A DNA stretch of 64,000 nucleotides from Meloidogyne chitwoodi. Its lineage: Eukaryota; Nematoda; Chromadorea; Rhabditida; Meloidogynidae. This document shows, piece after piece, positions 1-9,945 of this stretch. The DNA lies in the NCBI GenBank assembly GCA_015183035.1, contig JACZZP010000002.1, positions 2,046,001-2,110,000 of the forward strand, in the 5' to 3' direction. Below the pieces are notes generated by a model. The model saw only the letters and a list, made by a program, of their open reading frames with translations, was not told where the DNA came from and searched no databases. A program made the translations under genes and the position numbers. Each line of letters starts with the position of its first letter. Position 1 is the stretch's first letter.

Positions 1-1816
1 CTAAAAAAAGATAACAATTTATTAAAAATATTAAATTAATTAAAAAAAAAAATTTTTATTCCACATTTAAAAACAAAAAGGAAAAAAATAATTTTCCCTA
101 AACAAAACTAAAAGCTTAAAAAAGCTTTACTTTTATAAAATTCATTTAAAAAGGGGAAAAGTCCTTTTTAATTTTTTTTCAATTTTGTATTTATTTTCTT
201 AATTTATTTTTTCCCGTTTTTAATATTTTTACATGTTTTTTTTCTAGTTTTTATATAAAACAGAGTCAAAAAACCAAACAAATTTCAGCACATTTAGCTG
301 ACAATTGGTTTTTTTTTGTTCTTTGTTTTTTTATTTATTTGGTCAAAACCGGTTAAAGGATTACATTAAAAATAAAAAAGATAAAAAAAATAAATAAAAA
401 GGGCGAAGAGGCCAATCAGGCGAAAATAATAATAATAATAAGGGCAGTCACAAAGACAAAAGAAAATAAATAAATAAAAAATTAAATAAAAATTAGTAAA
501 AGGATATAATTATAAATATAAAAAGTGCTAAATAAAAGAATGAGGAGATAATGCGAAAATTAGTGCAGAAAATAAAAAAATAATTGGAATAAACTAAATA
601 AAAATAAGAAGGAAGAAAATAAGTCTATAAATTTAAAAAAAAATTGGAAAAAAAATTTAATCCTTTATTAAAGAAGAAAATTGTTTAAATAACCCAAAAA
701 ATGTTTAATCTTCATTTTAAAATTAAAAAATAAAATATTTTTAATTATATTGGATGCAAAAAACTTAAAAAAATATAATTAAAAAAAAACTTAATTTACT
801 CCCAAATAAATAAAATTAATTTAAAAATAAATAAAAAAAAACATTTTTTAAATAAAAAATTAATAACATTTTTTATTTATTAAAAATTATGAGTAAAATA
901 AAATAAATTATATAAAAATTATTTTTAATTAAATTATTGATGGAACATATAGATATTAATTAATTAATTACTGCACATTATATATATTAATTAATAATTA
1001 TAAAATAATAAAAATATTTAGGGACGTTAAAAAAAAGCAAAGAAGAAGATTATATAAATAAATATATTTATTTAGGGGGATATTTTTAATAATAAAATAA
1101 AAGTATATATATTTATATTCAAAGAGAAGATCTTCGATTTATTTTTATTTTATTTCTTTCAACTAACTACTCCTCTCTCTTTCTTCTCTCTCTTCCTTTA
1201 CTCCCCCCTATGCTTTTGCTCATTAATTGAATATATTACTAGTTAATTGTAAAGAATTAATTGAATAAAATAAAAGAAAATAAATTAACAATAAAAGCTA
1301 AAAGAAAATAAAAAAGAAAATTAATTTTTCTAAAAATCCTCACATTCTCAACAAAGAAACAATTTATAAATGTACAAGTTTTGGATAAAGTCAATAAAGA
1401 AGAATGGATAAAATTGCCTAGACAATAATAATAAATTATTAAGTTGGAGTGATTTGTTAATGTTTTAATAAAATATTTGAAGAAAAGAGAGATTTAATAA
1501 ACTTACTTAATTTGCATAAATTTAATTAACCCATAGATTAACGAGACAAAAATAAATTTAAAAAAATAATTTACCTAATATTTTGAATTTTGTAAAAATA
1601 TTTTTTTTTATTTCAATAAAATGTCCGAAAAAAATATATAAAAAAATGATTTGTATTATTACTAAAAAATAGAAAAAGAATTATTTCCCATCTATTTTAT
1701 TTTTGTCAATACTAAATTTATGCATAATTGAAGAAAAAAATTAAAACCATTTTCTCAAAAAGAATAATTAAAAAATTAAAAAATAATAATTTATTTTATT
1801 TAAAAAAATAATTAAA
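1..1816. other. AT-rich intergenic DNA, no gene seen
   Basis: I see no supportable coding exon here on either strand. The stretch is dominated by A and T homopolymers and short AT microsatellites. The only compositional break is a pyrimidine-rich tract at about 1170-1210 made of CT repeats followed by a run of C. Confidence 0.6.
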
Positions 1817-2556
1817 TTAAATATTACAAGCATTACAACTTAAGGCACAAACAGGCAGAACAATTGAAGGGCAATAACCACTTAATTTATATATATTTTT
1901 AAACAATTGACATCCTCTAAAATATTAAAAAATTAAAATTAAACTTTAATTATATTTTTACTTTCCAATATCTTCACAGTCTGTTGAAGGCGTTGAAGAA
2001 GAAGACTCATCTTCTGAAACATCTTCATAATCATTTCCAATACCTAAAACTAATTATATTATTTTTGTAATTTTTATTAATAAATTAAAAAAAAAGTTAT
2101 TTAAGAATTAATTTTTTTTGAAAATTAAAATAAATTGCTTCATAAGCACCGCAATTTTAAAAATAAATAAATAAAATTTAAATAGGTATTAGATGTATTT
2201 TAAAAAAGTGAAGAAAATTCTTATAATTTTTCTATAAAAATTAATTCTAATAAAAATGAAAAATAAATATTTAATTTTATTCAAAAAATTAAATAATTAA
2301 TTATTTACAATATCCATCTACACAAGGTCCATACAATTCTGGGCAGTCCTTTTCTAGACAGGCTTAAAATTATAAAATTTTTTTTTTAATTTTCTTTATC
2401 TTTTTAATATTTTTAAAGATAAAAAATCTTCTAAAATTAAAAAAAAAATAAAAATTTTTAAAATTTCCTACGACGACGTTCATTATCAGCAATTAACGAC
2501 AAAGCAAAGAAAAAAATTATAAAAATTAATATTAAATAAATTCGTTGTAAAAGCAT
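1817..2556 (-). CDS. Small secreted ShKT-type cysteine-rich protein
   Basis: Four exons join in frame: 2556-2472, 2362-2309, 2043-1962 and 1916-1817. They give 106 residues with GT-AG introns throughout. The N-terminus is a strong signal peptide (hydrophobic core ILIFIIFFFALSLIA). After an ERR motif comes a short block with four cysteines, then an acidic/serine linker, then a C-terminal module with six cysteines in ShKT-like order (CEDIG, GCQLF, GYC, PVC, then CNAC at the end). ShKT domains occur in nematode secreted enzymes and in K-channel-blocking peptides; here the domain is the whole mature protein, so a secreted ligand or effector role is possible but inferred. If the intron after exon 2 is retained, a stop follows at once and a 48-residue short form results. 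The cysteine that ends the second block is rebuilt exactly across the splice, which supports the long form. Confidence 0.72.
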
Positions 2557-2937
2557 TTTTGAATTAAAAAAAATTAAATCTGATATTAGATAAAAATAAT
2601 TTTCTTTTAATTGATTAAATTAGAAATAAAATAAAATAAAATTTTTTTATTTTTTAATGAATTTTAGCAGAATAATTGCTGTGTAAACTAATTAAATAAA
2701 TAAATAACACAAATAACGAAAAAAATATTTAAAATAAATTTTGAAAAGTTTTAAATTATAAATTTTGTGTCTTAAAATAAATATTTTTTTAAGTTGAAAT
2801 TAAAAAATTTGAGGTAAAAATATAAGCAATGTTAAATTTTTTATAAAGCTAACCTTTAATAAAAAAAGGAGAAGATAATTTTATAAAGGGCTTCAATCAA
2901 CTAAAATCAAAGTAAAAGTGTTGGGGATGGAGTCTAG

Positions 2938-2945
2938 TATAAAAG
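2938..2945 (+). promoter_or_regulatory. Possible TATA box
   Basis: TATAAAAG lies about 520 bp upstream of the plus-strand start at 3462. It is followed by an unusually GC-rich stretch (about 2946-3010) that could be the transcribed leader. In such AT-rich DNA a TATA match is weak evidence. Confidence 0.25.
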
Positions 2946-3461
2946 GAGCTACTAGAGCTCACTTGGTCAACCGTCGCCGCCAGTCAGTTAGTCATTCATG
3001 CCTATTGCCACCTTCAACCTTATTGTAATATCTTGTGATAAATTTAGTCTTGTCGTATTCTAGTCGTATCCCTAAAGATACAACAAAAAGTACCAAAAAT
3101 CTCATTTAAAAGTACACGTTTTTAATTAATGTATGTTCTTTTTTTGTTAAGTCCAATCATTCTTTATTTTCATTTTTATTGTGAAAAATTCTATTATTCA
3201 AAAATAATTCATTTTATCTTTTTTATTGTCTCATTTTTCAGCACATTTTTTCTTTAATTTTTATTTTTTCTTAATTATTTCTTTTAATTTCCTTAATTGA
3301 TGAAACGGCGAGACTTAAAAAGCGACGCTGAAACGTCTGTTTCCGCTTTTTATTTGTAATTGAAGTTTTTTTCAATTTTTATTGGATTTTTAAGACGACT
3401 CTTTCCAATTTTCTCTTTTTAATAAAATTGTTTTTAAGAAAAATATATTTAAATTATTATT

Positions 3462-5013
3462 ATGGATAGAAGAACAATTATTTACCTTCTAATTTTGTCC
3501 GCTTTTAATATAGATGCTTTGTATAATTTAAATAATACACATCCTAATTGTCAACCAAATGTTTGTTTTGTTTTATTTTTTTTTAAAAATTGGAAAGAAT
3601 TAATTTAATAATTAATTTAATTTTTAGAAGCCTTCAAGTCAAATAGGTTGTCCTGTTCCTTCAGATTGTGACCAAAATGCTACTTGTGTTCCTTTGTCTT
3701 CTGGCTATATTTGTCATTGTATTAATTAATTATTTTTAATAAAATATATTTTTTAATTTTATTTTAGGCAATTCGGGATTTTTTGACAAATCAAATGATA
3801 CTGGGAAATTGCCTGGTCATGTTTATATTCCTTTACCAATTCCACCCACAACTTGTGGGGGACAAGTACGTAAAATATTATATATTTTTTTATTAAAAAA
3901 AAATAATTTTTAAATTTAAGATTTGTCGTTCTCAATTAGGTCAACTTTATATTGGAAATGTTAACTGTGATTCAAATTTACCTAATCGACCACTAGTTGC
4001 ACCTGGTGAAGTTAAGGTTTTATAAATTTAAATATTAAAAAAATTATTTTAATAAAAATTAAAAAAGCATAATTAATCATTTTTAACTTTATTTTGTATT
4101 AGAAAATTTAAAATATTTTTTTAATTAATTCTTTTTGTTTAAAAGGTTTATAAAGCTGGACGTGTTTGTGTTAAACCTCAAAGATGTTTAGATGATAATT
4201 CACGTTGTTCTCCAAATGCAATATGTACAGATACTGATTTTGGGTAAAATTAAATTTTTTATTTAATTATTATACTTTAAAAATAAAATTATTAAATGTT
4301 TTTTTTATTTAAATTTTTTAATATATAAATGTCGATAGAAAGTAGAAAGTTTCAAAAAAAGGAAAATTCTGCATAAAATTTTTTATACATTTTTTAGTCA
4401 ATCATTTGTTTGGTCAACGATTGCATATTTTACTATTGTTTTTGTGACTCGCAATTTAATTTGGTATAGGATTTAATTATTTTTTTTAATTAGAAAATTT
4501 TATGGGAAAATAAATAAAAAAAAAATTTTTTCTTTAGGAAAATTATAGTAGAAACTGAATTTTGTTCTTAAATTTTTATTTATTTTATCTAGTGGATTAA
4601 TGAATAGTTTTTGTTATTAACAAATGTTTTTAATTTTAGGAATTCAAAAAAAATTTCTACATTATTTATATTCATGTTACTTCTTTCTACTGTTGAAGCA
4701 AAACAATTATTTGGAATAGGATCAAATATTTATTGGATTATTTTCCTTATTTTTGCTATTTTTTGCTTAATTTTAACACTTTGGTAATCTTTTTTTATAT
4801 TTTTTTAAATTAAATTTAATTTAAAGTTGTTGCCTTTATTATTGTTCTCGTCGTTGTTTCCGCCAACAATCAGCATCTACTAGTGCTAAACTTGATAAAG
4901 TTGATTTTAAATTTTTTAATACATTTAAAAAATTTATAAAATATTTTTTAAATGTTTTTTTAATTAAAATGATGAAAAATACTTATTTTACAAAATTTTT
5001 TTGTGTTAGTTAA
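3462..5013 (+). CDS. Compact EGF-TM protein, rearranged partial paralogue of the MUP-4-like gene
   Basis: Eight exons join in frame with GT-AG introns: 3462-3560, 3628-3718, 3768-3865, 3921-4016, 4146-4243, 4398-4463, 4640-4783 and 4827-5013. The product has 292 residues. Exon 1 encodes a signal peptide (MDRRTIIYLLILSAFN) joined to the last third of an EGF exon of the minus-strand gene at 28-36.6 kb. Exons 2-3 are near-identical to exons 25-26 of that gene, exon 4 resembles its exon 27, and exon 5 matches its exon 22, so exon order is changed. Exons 6-8 encode two hydrophobic segments and a juxtamembrane CCCLYYCSRRCFRQ-type motif also present in the large gene. Some EGF cysteines are lost (the CIPFP of the parent reads YIPLP here). 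The last exon reads through to a stop where the parent has a splice donor. It looks intact, but expression is unproven. Confidence 0.65.
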
Positions 5014-5083
5014 ATTATTTAACTTATAAAAAAAATTTAATTTTATCAACTTTTTATAAAAAAATTTTTATAAAATAATCTAA

Positions 5084-5392
5084 CAAGGGAACATCATTCA
5101 TAGGCCACACCCTCCCAGCAATGGCATAATGTTTTTCAGGTAGTACTAGGTGTGTATAAAGTGTATAGAAAATACTAGCTGCCCATGTCCCCAAAAGTTT
5201 TTTGTGACAGTCGCTCAAAGTGGATAGGGTGGCAAGAAAATTAATCAAGTCTGTGAAGTGCAAATATTAAGTAATATAGCCGTGTAATATGTCATTCGAA
5301 AGCGCTCGTCGTGCTGATTTCGAAAATATATACTTTGGCTGCCCATCCCCCAAAAAAATTTTCGTGACGGTCGTTCAAAGTGGATAGGGTGG
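5084..5392. repeat. Left terminal inverted repeat of the Tc4/Tc5-like element
   Basis: Pairs with 7113-7421 over 309 bp with few mismatches. It contains two copies of the internal GGATAGGGTGG-ended module, ending near 5235 and 5392. Confidence 0.85.
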
Positions 5393-5407
5393 AAAGAAAT
5401 AAAATGT

Positions 5408-6964
5408 TTATTCATGACGATGAAAAATAACGTGTTTGAAACAAAATTGCTTATCACAGTGTGAACAGTTCATAAAAGTGATATTTCCACAAGAGTCACA
5501 ATTTTCCAAAACATTTTTACGGAAACAGCACTCGACGGGTGATTCAAATGGGTCTGGATGTGATGGCCGGTACCCAGTTTTGTACCAACAGTATTGTATC
5601 AACGGTCTGAATCTAGGAGCCTTAATTTGATTATATGCCAGATCCATTATTGTTAACAGATTGTCCCGCTTTGCTAGAATAAATTCCGGTTGACGCCAAC
5701 GAATTTTGTCTGCCATCGTTCGCAAAAAATGCTTGAATGATCTATTAAAAAGTGCATCACACGGTTGCAAATAAGGTGTACTGCCTTCTGGTAGAATAAT
5801 AATCCTCAAATTTCGTTCATTAACGGATTGAAGTTCGGTCATCTCTTTATAACCTCTCCAAGCATCGATTATTAAGAGAGAGCCATTTTGAATCATTGGT
5901 AGTATAAATTCTTCTAGCCAACGTTTCGCTATATTTTTATCCATCCACCCGCTTTTTGTATGTACAATAGCCAAATTTGTGTATTTAGTCGGATCAAAGT
6001 TTTGTGGCATTCCAGAAGGCTCATAAAGAACAACAAAAATCTGTTTTGGCAGATTACCAGAAGCTGCCATGCATACTTGCAACGTGAACGAATGTGTAGT
6101 CGCAGCCTGTCGCTGAACAACGCGTGTAACCTTTTTCACTCCTTTCATTGTAAGAGTCCGGCCTGAAGCCATTTCGCATTGAATTGCAGTTTGATCCGCA
6201 TTGAAAACATGAAATAAAAAAATCTGGAAAAGGATTGGAAAACTGTAACCGACCTGGTTTGGATTATAGTTTGTAGTAATCTCTTTCATGATTGTTTCTT
6301 TAAAATTTTTCATCTTTTCCTCGAGGTTATTATACTCTACTACGCTCTTCAGTGTCGTTGTCTTGTCTATGTGTCTACTGACTATTCCATGTTCTTTCTT
6401 GAAATAGTAAGTCCAGCCCACAGAGGCTTTAAAATCATTCAAATTCATGTTTCTTGCTTCTAAAAGGGCCATTTCTCTGATATCTCTATCATGAAAAATG
6501 AGCATTTTACTATCAAGTTCCTGAACTTTCTCCCACACTGCATTTCGAAGTTTTTCATAGGCCTCACGACGACAAATTCCTCCATTGCGAATGAATTTTC
6601 TCATTTTGGCGATTTGCTTTCTGCCGTTTGTTTCGCTTATGTATCGCCATCGATGATTAATAGTTTTTAAGCTCCATCGATGGTTGTCTCTTTTGTCTAT
6701 AATTTCGAACTGTGTGTCGAAATCGTAATTATGCTTCATGCTGCTATCGGAGTCACTAGTTGATATTTCATATTCGCTTTCCTCACCAGAATCCTCATCA
6801 GAATCAATGCATAGCTCGTCGAATCCTTCGAGCTTATCCATTATATTGTCCAGACTTTTTTCCAGTTTTTCCAAAATTTGCGATTCCTCAGCATTGCCTG
6901 GTGCAATTTTTAATTCGTTGATTCTTTCTTTTAGTAATTTTATTTTTTGGAAATTGTCGCACAT
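5408..6964 (-). CDS. DDE transposase, Tc4/pogo-like (DDE_1 superfamily)
   Basis: A single open frame of 518 residues fills the space between the inverted repeats. Residues 1-80 hold a coiled-coil-like start and an acidic/serine patch. Residues about 165-200 resemble the second half of a CENP-B-type HTH (FKASVGWTYYFKKEHGI). The catalytic triad is visible: D257 in NADQT, D367 in LLIIDAWRG and D403 in YLQPCDALFN, in DDE_1 order. The C-terminus has a cysteine/histidine cluster (C489, C492, C500, C503, C508, H511, H515, H517), likely a zinc-binding fold. The segment QVGYSFPILFQ before the first D starts with GT and ends with AG in the DNA, so it may be a 30-nt intron retained in the open frame. 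Catalytic residues are intact, so the element could be recently active. Confidence 0.85.
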   Translation of the reverse strand: MCDNFQKIKLLKERINELKIAPGNAEESQILEKLEKSLDNIMDKLEGFDELCIDSDEDSGEESEYEISTSDSDSSMKHNYDFDTQFEIIDKRDNHRWSLKTINHRWRYISETNGRKQIAKMRKFIRNGGICRREAYEKLRNAVWEKVQELDSKMLIFHDRDIREMALLEARNMNLNDFKASVGWTYYFKKEHGIVSRHIDKTTTLKSVVEYNNLEEKMKNFKETIMKEITTNYNPNQVGYSFPILFQIFLFHVFNADQTAIQCEMASGRTLTMKGVKKVTRVVQRQAATTHSFTLQVCMAASGNLPKQIFVVLYEPSGMPQNFDPTKYTNLAIVHTKSGWMDKNIAKRWLEEFILPMIQNGSLLIIDAWRGYKEMTELQSVNERNLRIIILPEGSTPYLQPCDALFNRSFKHFLRTMADKIRWRQPEFILAKRDNLLTIMDLAYNQIKAPRFRPLIQYCWYKTGYRPSHPDPFESPVECCFRKNVLENCDSCGNITFMNCSHCDKQFCFKHVIFHRHE

Positions 6965-7112
6965 ATTTTTTGGTTATTTAAGTTTTTTAGGAAATGTATT
7001 TTATAAGGATTTAGAAGGATATGAGTGGCGAATGGCTGCTTGATTATATAGCCATCACTTTTGCACAGTTTTACGAAATTTTCACAACTCACAAAAATCT
7101 CACATGCTCGTG

Positions 7113-7421
7113 CCACCCTATCCACTTTGAACGACTGTCACGAAAAATTTTTTGGGGGATGGGCAGCCAAAGTATATATTTTCGAAATCAGCACGACGAG
7201 CGCTTTCGAATGACATATTACACGGCTATATTACTTAATATTTACACTTCACAGACTTGATTAATTTTCTTGCCACCCTATCCACTTTGAGCGACTGTCA
7301 CAAAAAACTTTTGGGGACATGGGCAGCTAGTATTTTGTATACACTTTATACACACCTAGTACTACCTGAAAAACATTATGCCATTGCTGGGAGGGTGTGG
7401 CCTATGAATGATGTTCCCTTG
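7113..7421. repeat. Right terminal inverted repeat of the Tc4/Tc5-like element
   Basis: Reverse complement of 5084-5392 over 309 bp. It lies upstream of the transposase start at 6964, so it probably also carries the promoter. Confidence 0.85.
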
Positions 7422-7539
7422 TCAGCTCGACGAGCTGAGTCGAATGACACTAAGATCTCTATTATATGACAATTATAAACAGAGTTATAGCCCTGCGGTA
7501 AACCGGCCTTGCGGTCAACTGGGGTGTACCCATTATTGA

Positions 7540-8250
7540 TGGTGATGTGCGAGAGGTTCGAGATATGATTAAAAATGGTTTCAGAGAGAGATTTGACACC
7601 ATGAAGAATAACAGGTTAATTTTAATATCAAAAATTTATTAAAAGAATAACAAATATAGAACACTTATGCTTGCACAATATCTTGATCCAAGGTTGAAAG
7701 AAAAAATAGCAGATTCGCCAGAATATTTCAGGTTATTATAATGCTTAATTTCACTAATTTTAAATATAGACGTGATGTGTTTTCCTATCTTGATTTGGAT
7801 GAAGCTGAAAAAAATCCTCGTGATTCTATTCAAACTATTGAGGAGCCTCAGGCGAAAAAGAGCCGTGGATTATTAGATCATTTTAATGAATCACTTGAAG
7901 GACTTTCTTCTAAAGAATCGGAGAAAAATGGAGGTAATTTATACTGGAAATGGTTTTATTAATACTTTATTTCATAGGTCTTATGCAAGAAATGAAAATT
8001 TATTCATCTATGAATATAATTGATGCTGGTTCAGATCCTTTGGATTTTTGGCGAGAAAATGATAAAAAATTTCCAATTTTATCAAAAGAAGCAATGGTAT
8101 ATCTTTCTTCACCTGCAACAAGTGTATAGTCCGAACAGGTTTTCTCCACTGCTCGCGATACATATGATTACCGTCTCGATCTCGTTTGCGTCCCCGGAAA
8201 GCAGAAATGCTTATATTTCTTAATCGTGCACTTCCATTAATCCACTATAA
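7540..8250 (+). pseudogene. hAT-family transposase remnant (C-terminal part)
   Basis: Several short frames in order recall the C-terminal half of a hAT transposase. The first, about 7540-7615, reads RDMIKNGFRERFDTMK. The second, about 7660-7733, reads LAQYLDPRLKEKI. A third covers about 7770-7934. The last, about 7980-8250, has DPLDFWREN, FPILSKEAM and YLSSPATSV followed by SEQVFSTA, the hAT dimerisation region. A TAG stop at 8127-8129 sits inside that region, and the frame shifts soon after (RLD continues in another frame as PESRNAYIS). The gaps look like ordinary small introns. The N-terminal part is missing: the left side is taken by the Tc4/Tc5-like element, which may have landed in it. 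Confidence 0.75.
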
Positions 8251-8289
8251 GTATTGATATTTATTGATTATTTATTGCTGATTAAAAAT

Positions 8290-8515
8290 TTAGGATTTTT
8301 AATAAATTTTTTACATTATTTATACATGAATTATTTGATATTTGATCAAATATTTGAAATTTTTTTGCCAAATTGTTTGAAATCAAATATTTTTCAAATT
8401 GTTTGATTTGAATTTGATTTGATTTATTTTTGGGAAATCAAATATTTCAATTATCAAATTCTTTGATTTGAATTTGATTTGAATTTGATTTTGAGAAAAT
8501 CCCGATCTCTACTGA
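8290..8515. repeat. Degenerate TTTGAT-rich repeat
   Basis: Irregular repetition of ATCAAATATTTGAA and TTTGATTTGAATTTGATT, largely self-complementary. No coding potential seen. Confidence 0.5.
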
Positions 8516-8539
8516 ATTCCTTCCAAAATTTGGGCCAAA

Positions 8540-9437
8540 TGTGGCGTGCAGTTTGCGAATTACCTGAAAATTATGGATTTTATTCGGAACGTCAAATAGA
8601 CCTAGAGGAAAAATTAAATAATATTTATGATCAAATAAAGCCATTTTATTAACAATTACATCAGTGTTGCCAGATGAAAAAATGAAAAATCCTCAAATTC
8701 ATCGGAAAAAATCCTCATTTTGGGCAAAAATCCGCAAATAATAAAAATGTTTATTATAATAGAAATTCTTTATTAATTTTCATATTTTTCGCTATTAACT
8801 ATAGATTTTAACAATTTATTATTGGAAATAATCATTTTGTAAAATTTTATGCAAGAAAAATCATAATTAACCTTCACTTGGGTTTAGTGATTTGACGCGC
8901 CGCAGGCGAAAAATTGCTCCACCCCAGAAGATCGAAACCAAAAGATCGATCAACCAATTGATCCAATTGCTAATTCGGTCAAATATCTTACAACTAGTTG
9001 GTATTGCACAAACTTGGATATATTGGGAGTATTTTATTACTTTTCCGTTTAAGTAATTGGTCCAATTGGTTGAATCATTTGGGTTGACACCGAAAAATTT
9101 TGGAGATCTAATGTACTCTAGTTAACCAAAATTTACGTTTCAGCGCCGCAGGCGAAAAATTTTGGAAATTTTTGTAGTCTAGTTGCCAAAATTTACCCAA
9201 AAATAGCAATTTTTAATTAAATTTCTGAAAAAAACATCAAAAATATCCAAAAATATCAAAAATCCTCAAAAAACACCAAAAATCCGCAAATCCTCATTTT
9301 CAAAAAAAATCCTCTTCAACTTCTTAAAATCCTCAAAATGAGGATAAATCCTCAGATCTGGCAACTCTGAATTACATGCTTATTTTCGAGCAAGATTGGC
9401 TGCTTTACATTCAAAGAAGGGAGGAGAAGAAGTTGGT
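8540..9437 (+). pseudogene. Peptidase M2 (ACE / ACN-1-like) exon relic split by a MITE
   Basis: From 8540 the frame reads MWRAVCELPENYGFYSERQ and continues to DQIKPFY, followed by an in-frame TAA at 8650-8652. After removing the element at 8662-9369 and one target-site copy, the same frame continues QLHAYFRARLAALH. LHAY-R-L after a KP-Y motif is characteristic of the angiotensin-converting-enzyme family (M2), including the inactive nematode ACN-1. The stop lies where a glutamine codon is expected (Y-stop-QLHAY), and no other M2 exons are present. This is an orphan exon fragment, dead even without the insertion. Confidence 0.6.
8662..9369. mobile_element. Non-autonomous hAT-type element (MITE), 708 bp, 8-bp TSD
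   Basis: The ends are CAGTGTTGCCAGAT on the left and its near-complement (reads CAGAGTTGCCAGAT inverted) on the right. AATTACAT is duplicated at 8654-8661 and 9370-9377. Eight-bp duplications with CAG-type ends are typical of hAT transposons. There is no transposase inside. The interior has several copies of a GCGCCGCAGGCGAAAAATT-like module and runs of AAAAATCCTCA-type sequence at both ends. It splits the M2-peptidase relic, which fixes the boundaries to the base. Confidence 0.85.
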
Positions 9438-9587
9438 TTTTTTTTATTAAAAATTAAATAATTTTTTTGTTGAAATAATTTTTATTATTTTTTTATTTAA
9501 ATAATATTTTTGACTTTTTGAAAGTTTCTTTTTAATTATTATAAAAATTAAAAAATCCATTAGCACTATTGGTCGCCCTTCTTTACT

Positions 9588-9700
9588 TACAAAAGACTAA
9601 AATGCTAATATAAAAGCCAAGTTTTATTTTCTCAAGACAACTTTTCTCTGATTTTATACTTGAATTTTCTTCATTTGTCCTTGTTGTTTGTATTATCTAT
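9588..9700 (-). pseudogene. Truncated copy of exon 1 of the gene at 22944-23428
   Basis: About 110 bp match 23229-23340 almost base for base, including the splice donor, then diverge. The copy has a 3-bp deletion in the TTCTTTTCTCTGA stretch and no start codon. It lies just left of the 87-bp satellite array, while the intact gene lies right of the satellite block. Confidence 0.75.
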
Positions 9701-9802
9701 AATCTTTCACAACGATATTCATGTTAAGTGGTTAATGTGTTAGGCCCCAGGTATAAATTTAGTCTTTTGCATAAATTATTAAAATAAATTTTTTTGAAAG
9801 AC

Positions 9803-9945
9803 AAAGTAAGCTAATAGTAAATAATTTTAGCATAAGTATAATAAGAATCGTATAAATTCTATATCGTATTTGAAGGATTTTATAAAAATAAAGCAAACTA
9901 ATAGTAAATAATTTTAGCATAATCATAATAAGGAGCTTATAATTT
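9803..9945. repeat. Inverted units at the left edge of the 87-bp satellite
   Basis: About one and a half copies of the 87-bp unit lie here in the opposite orientation to the main array, with more differences from the consensus than internal units. The array therefore begins with a head-to-head junction near 9940. Confidence 0.8.

Larger units (their letters stand above)
5084..7421. mobile_element. Tc4/Tc5 (pogo-group) DNA transposon
   Basis: A 2,338-bp unit is bounded by 309-bp terminal inverted repeats (5084-5392 and 7113-7421) and contains one long transposase frame on the minus strand. Outer ends begin CAAGGGAACATCATTCATAG on both sides. Inside each repeat a module containing CCACCCTATCCACTTTGA followed by a GGGCAGC-type block occurs twice, the arrangement expected of transposase binding sites. 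The flanking trinucleotides are TAA (left) and TCA (right). Both fit the TNA target of Tc4/Tc5-type elements but are not identical, so a clean target duplication is not shown. Long inverted repeats and one DDE gene fit that nematode group. Confidence 0.8.

Noticed and set aside
5054..5457. Short minus-strand frames in the left TIR of the Tc4/Tc5-like element, repeated on the plus strand at 7021-7469
   Set aside because: They are mirror images in the two terminal repeats, so they reflect TIR sequence and not genes.
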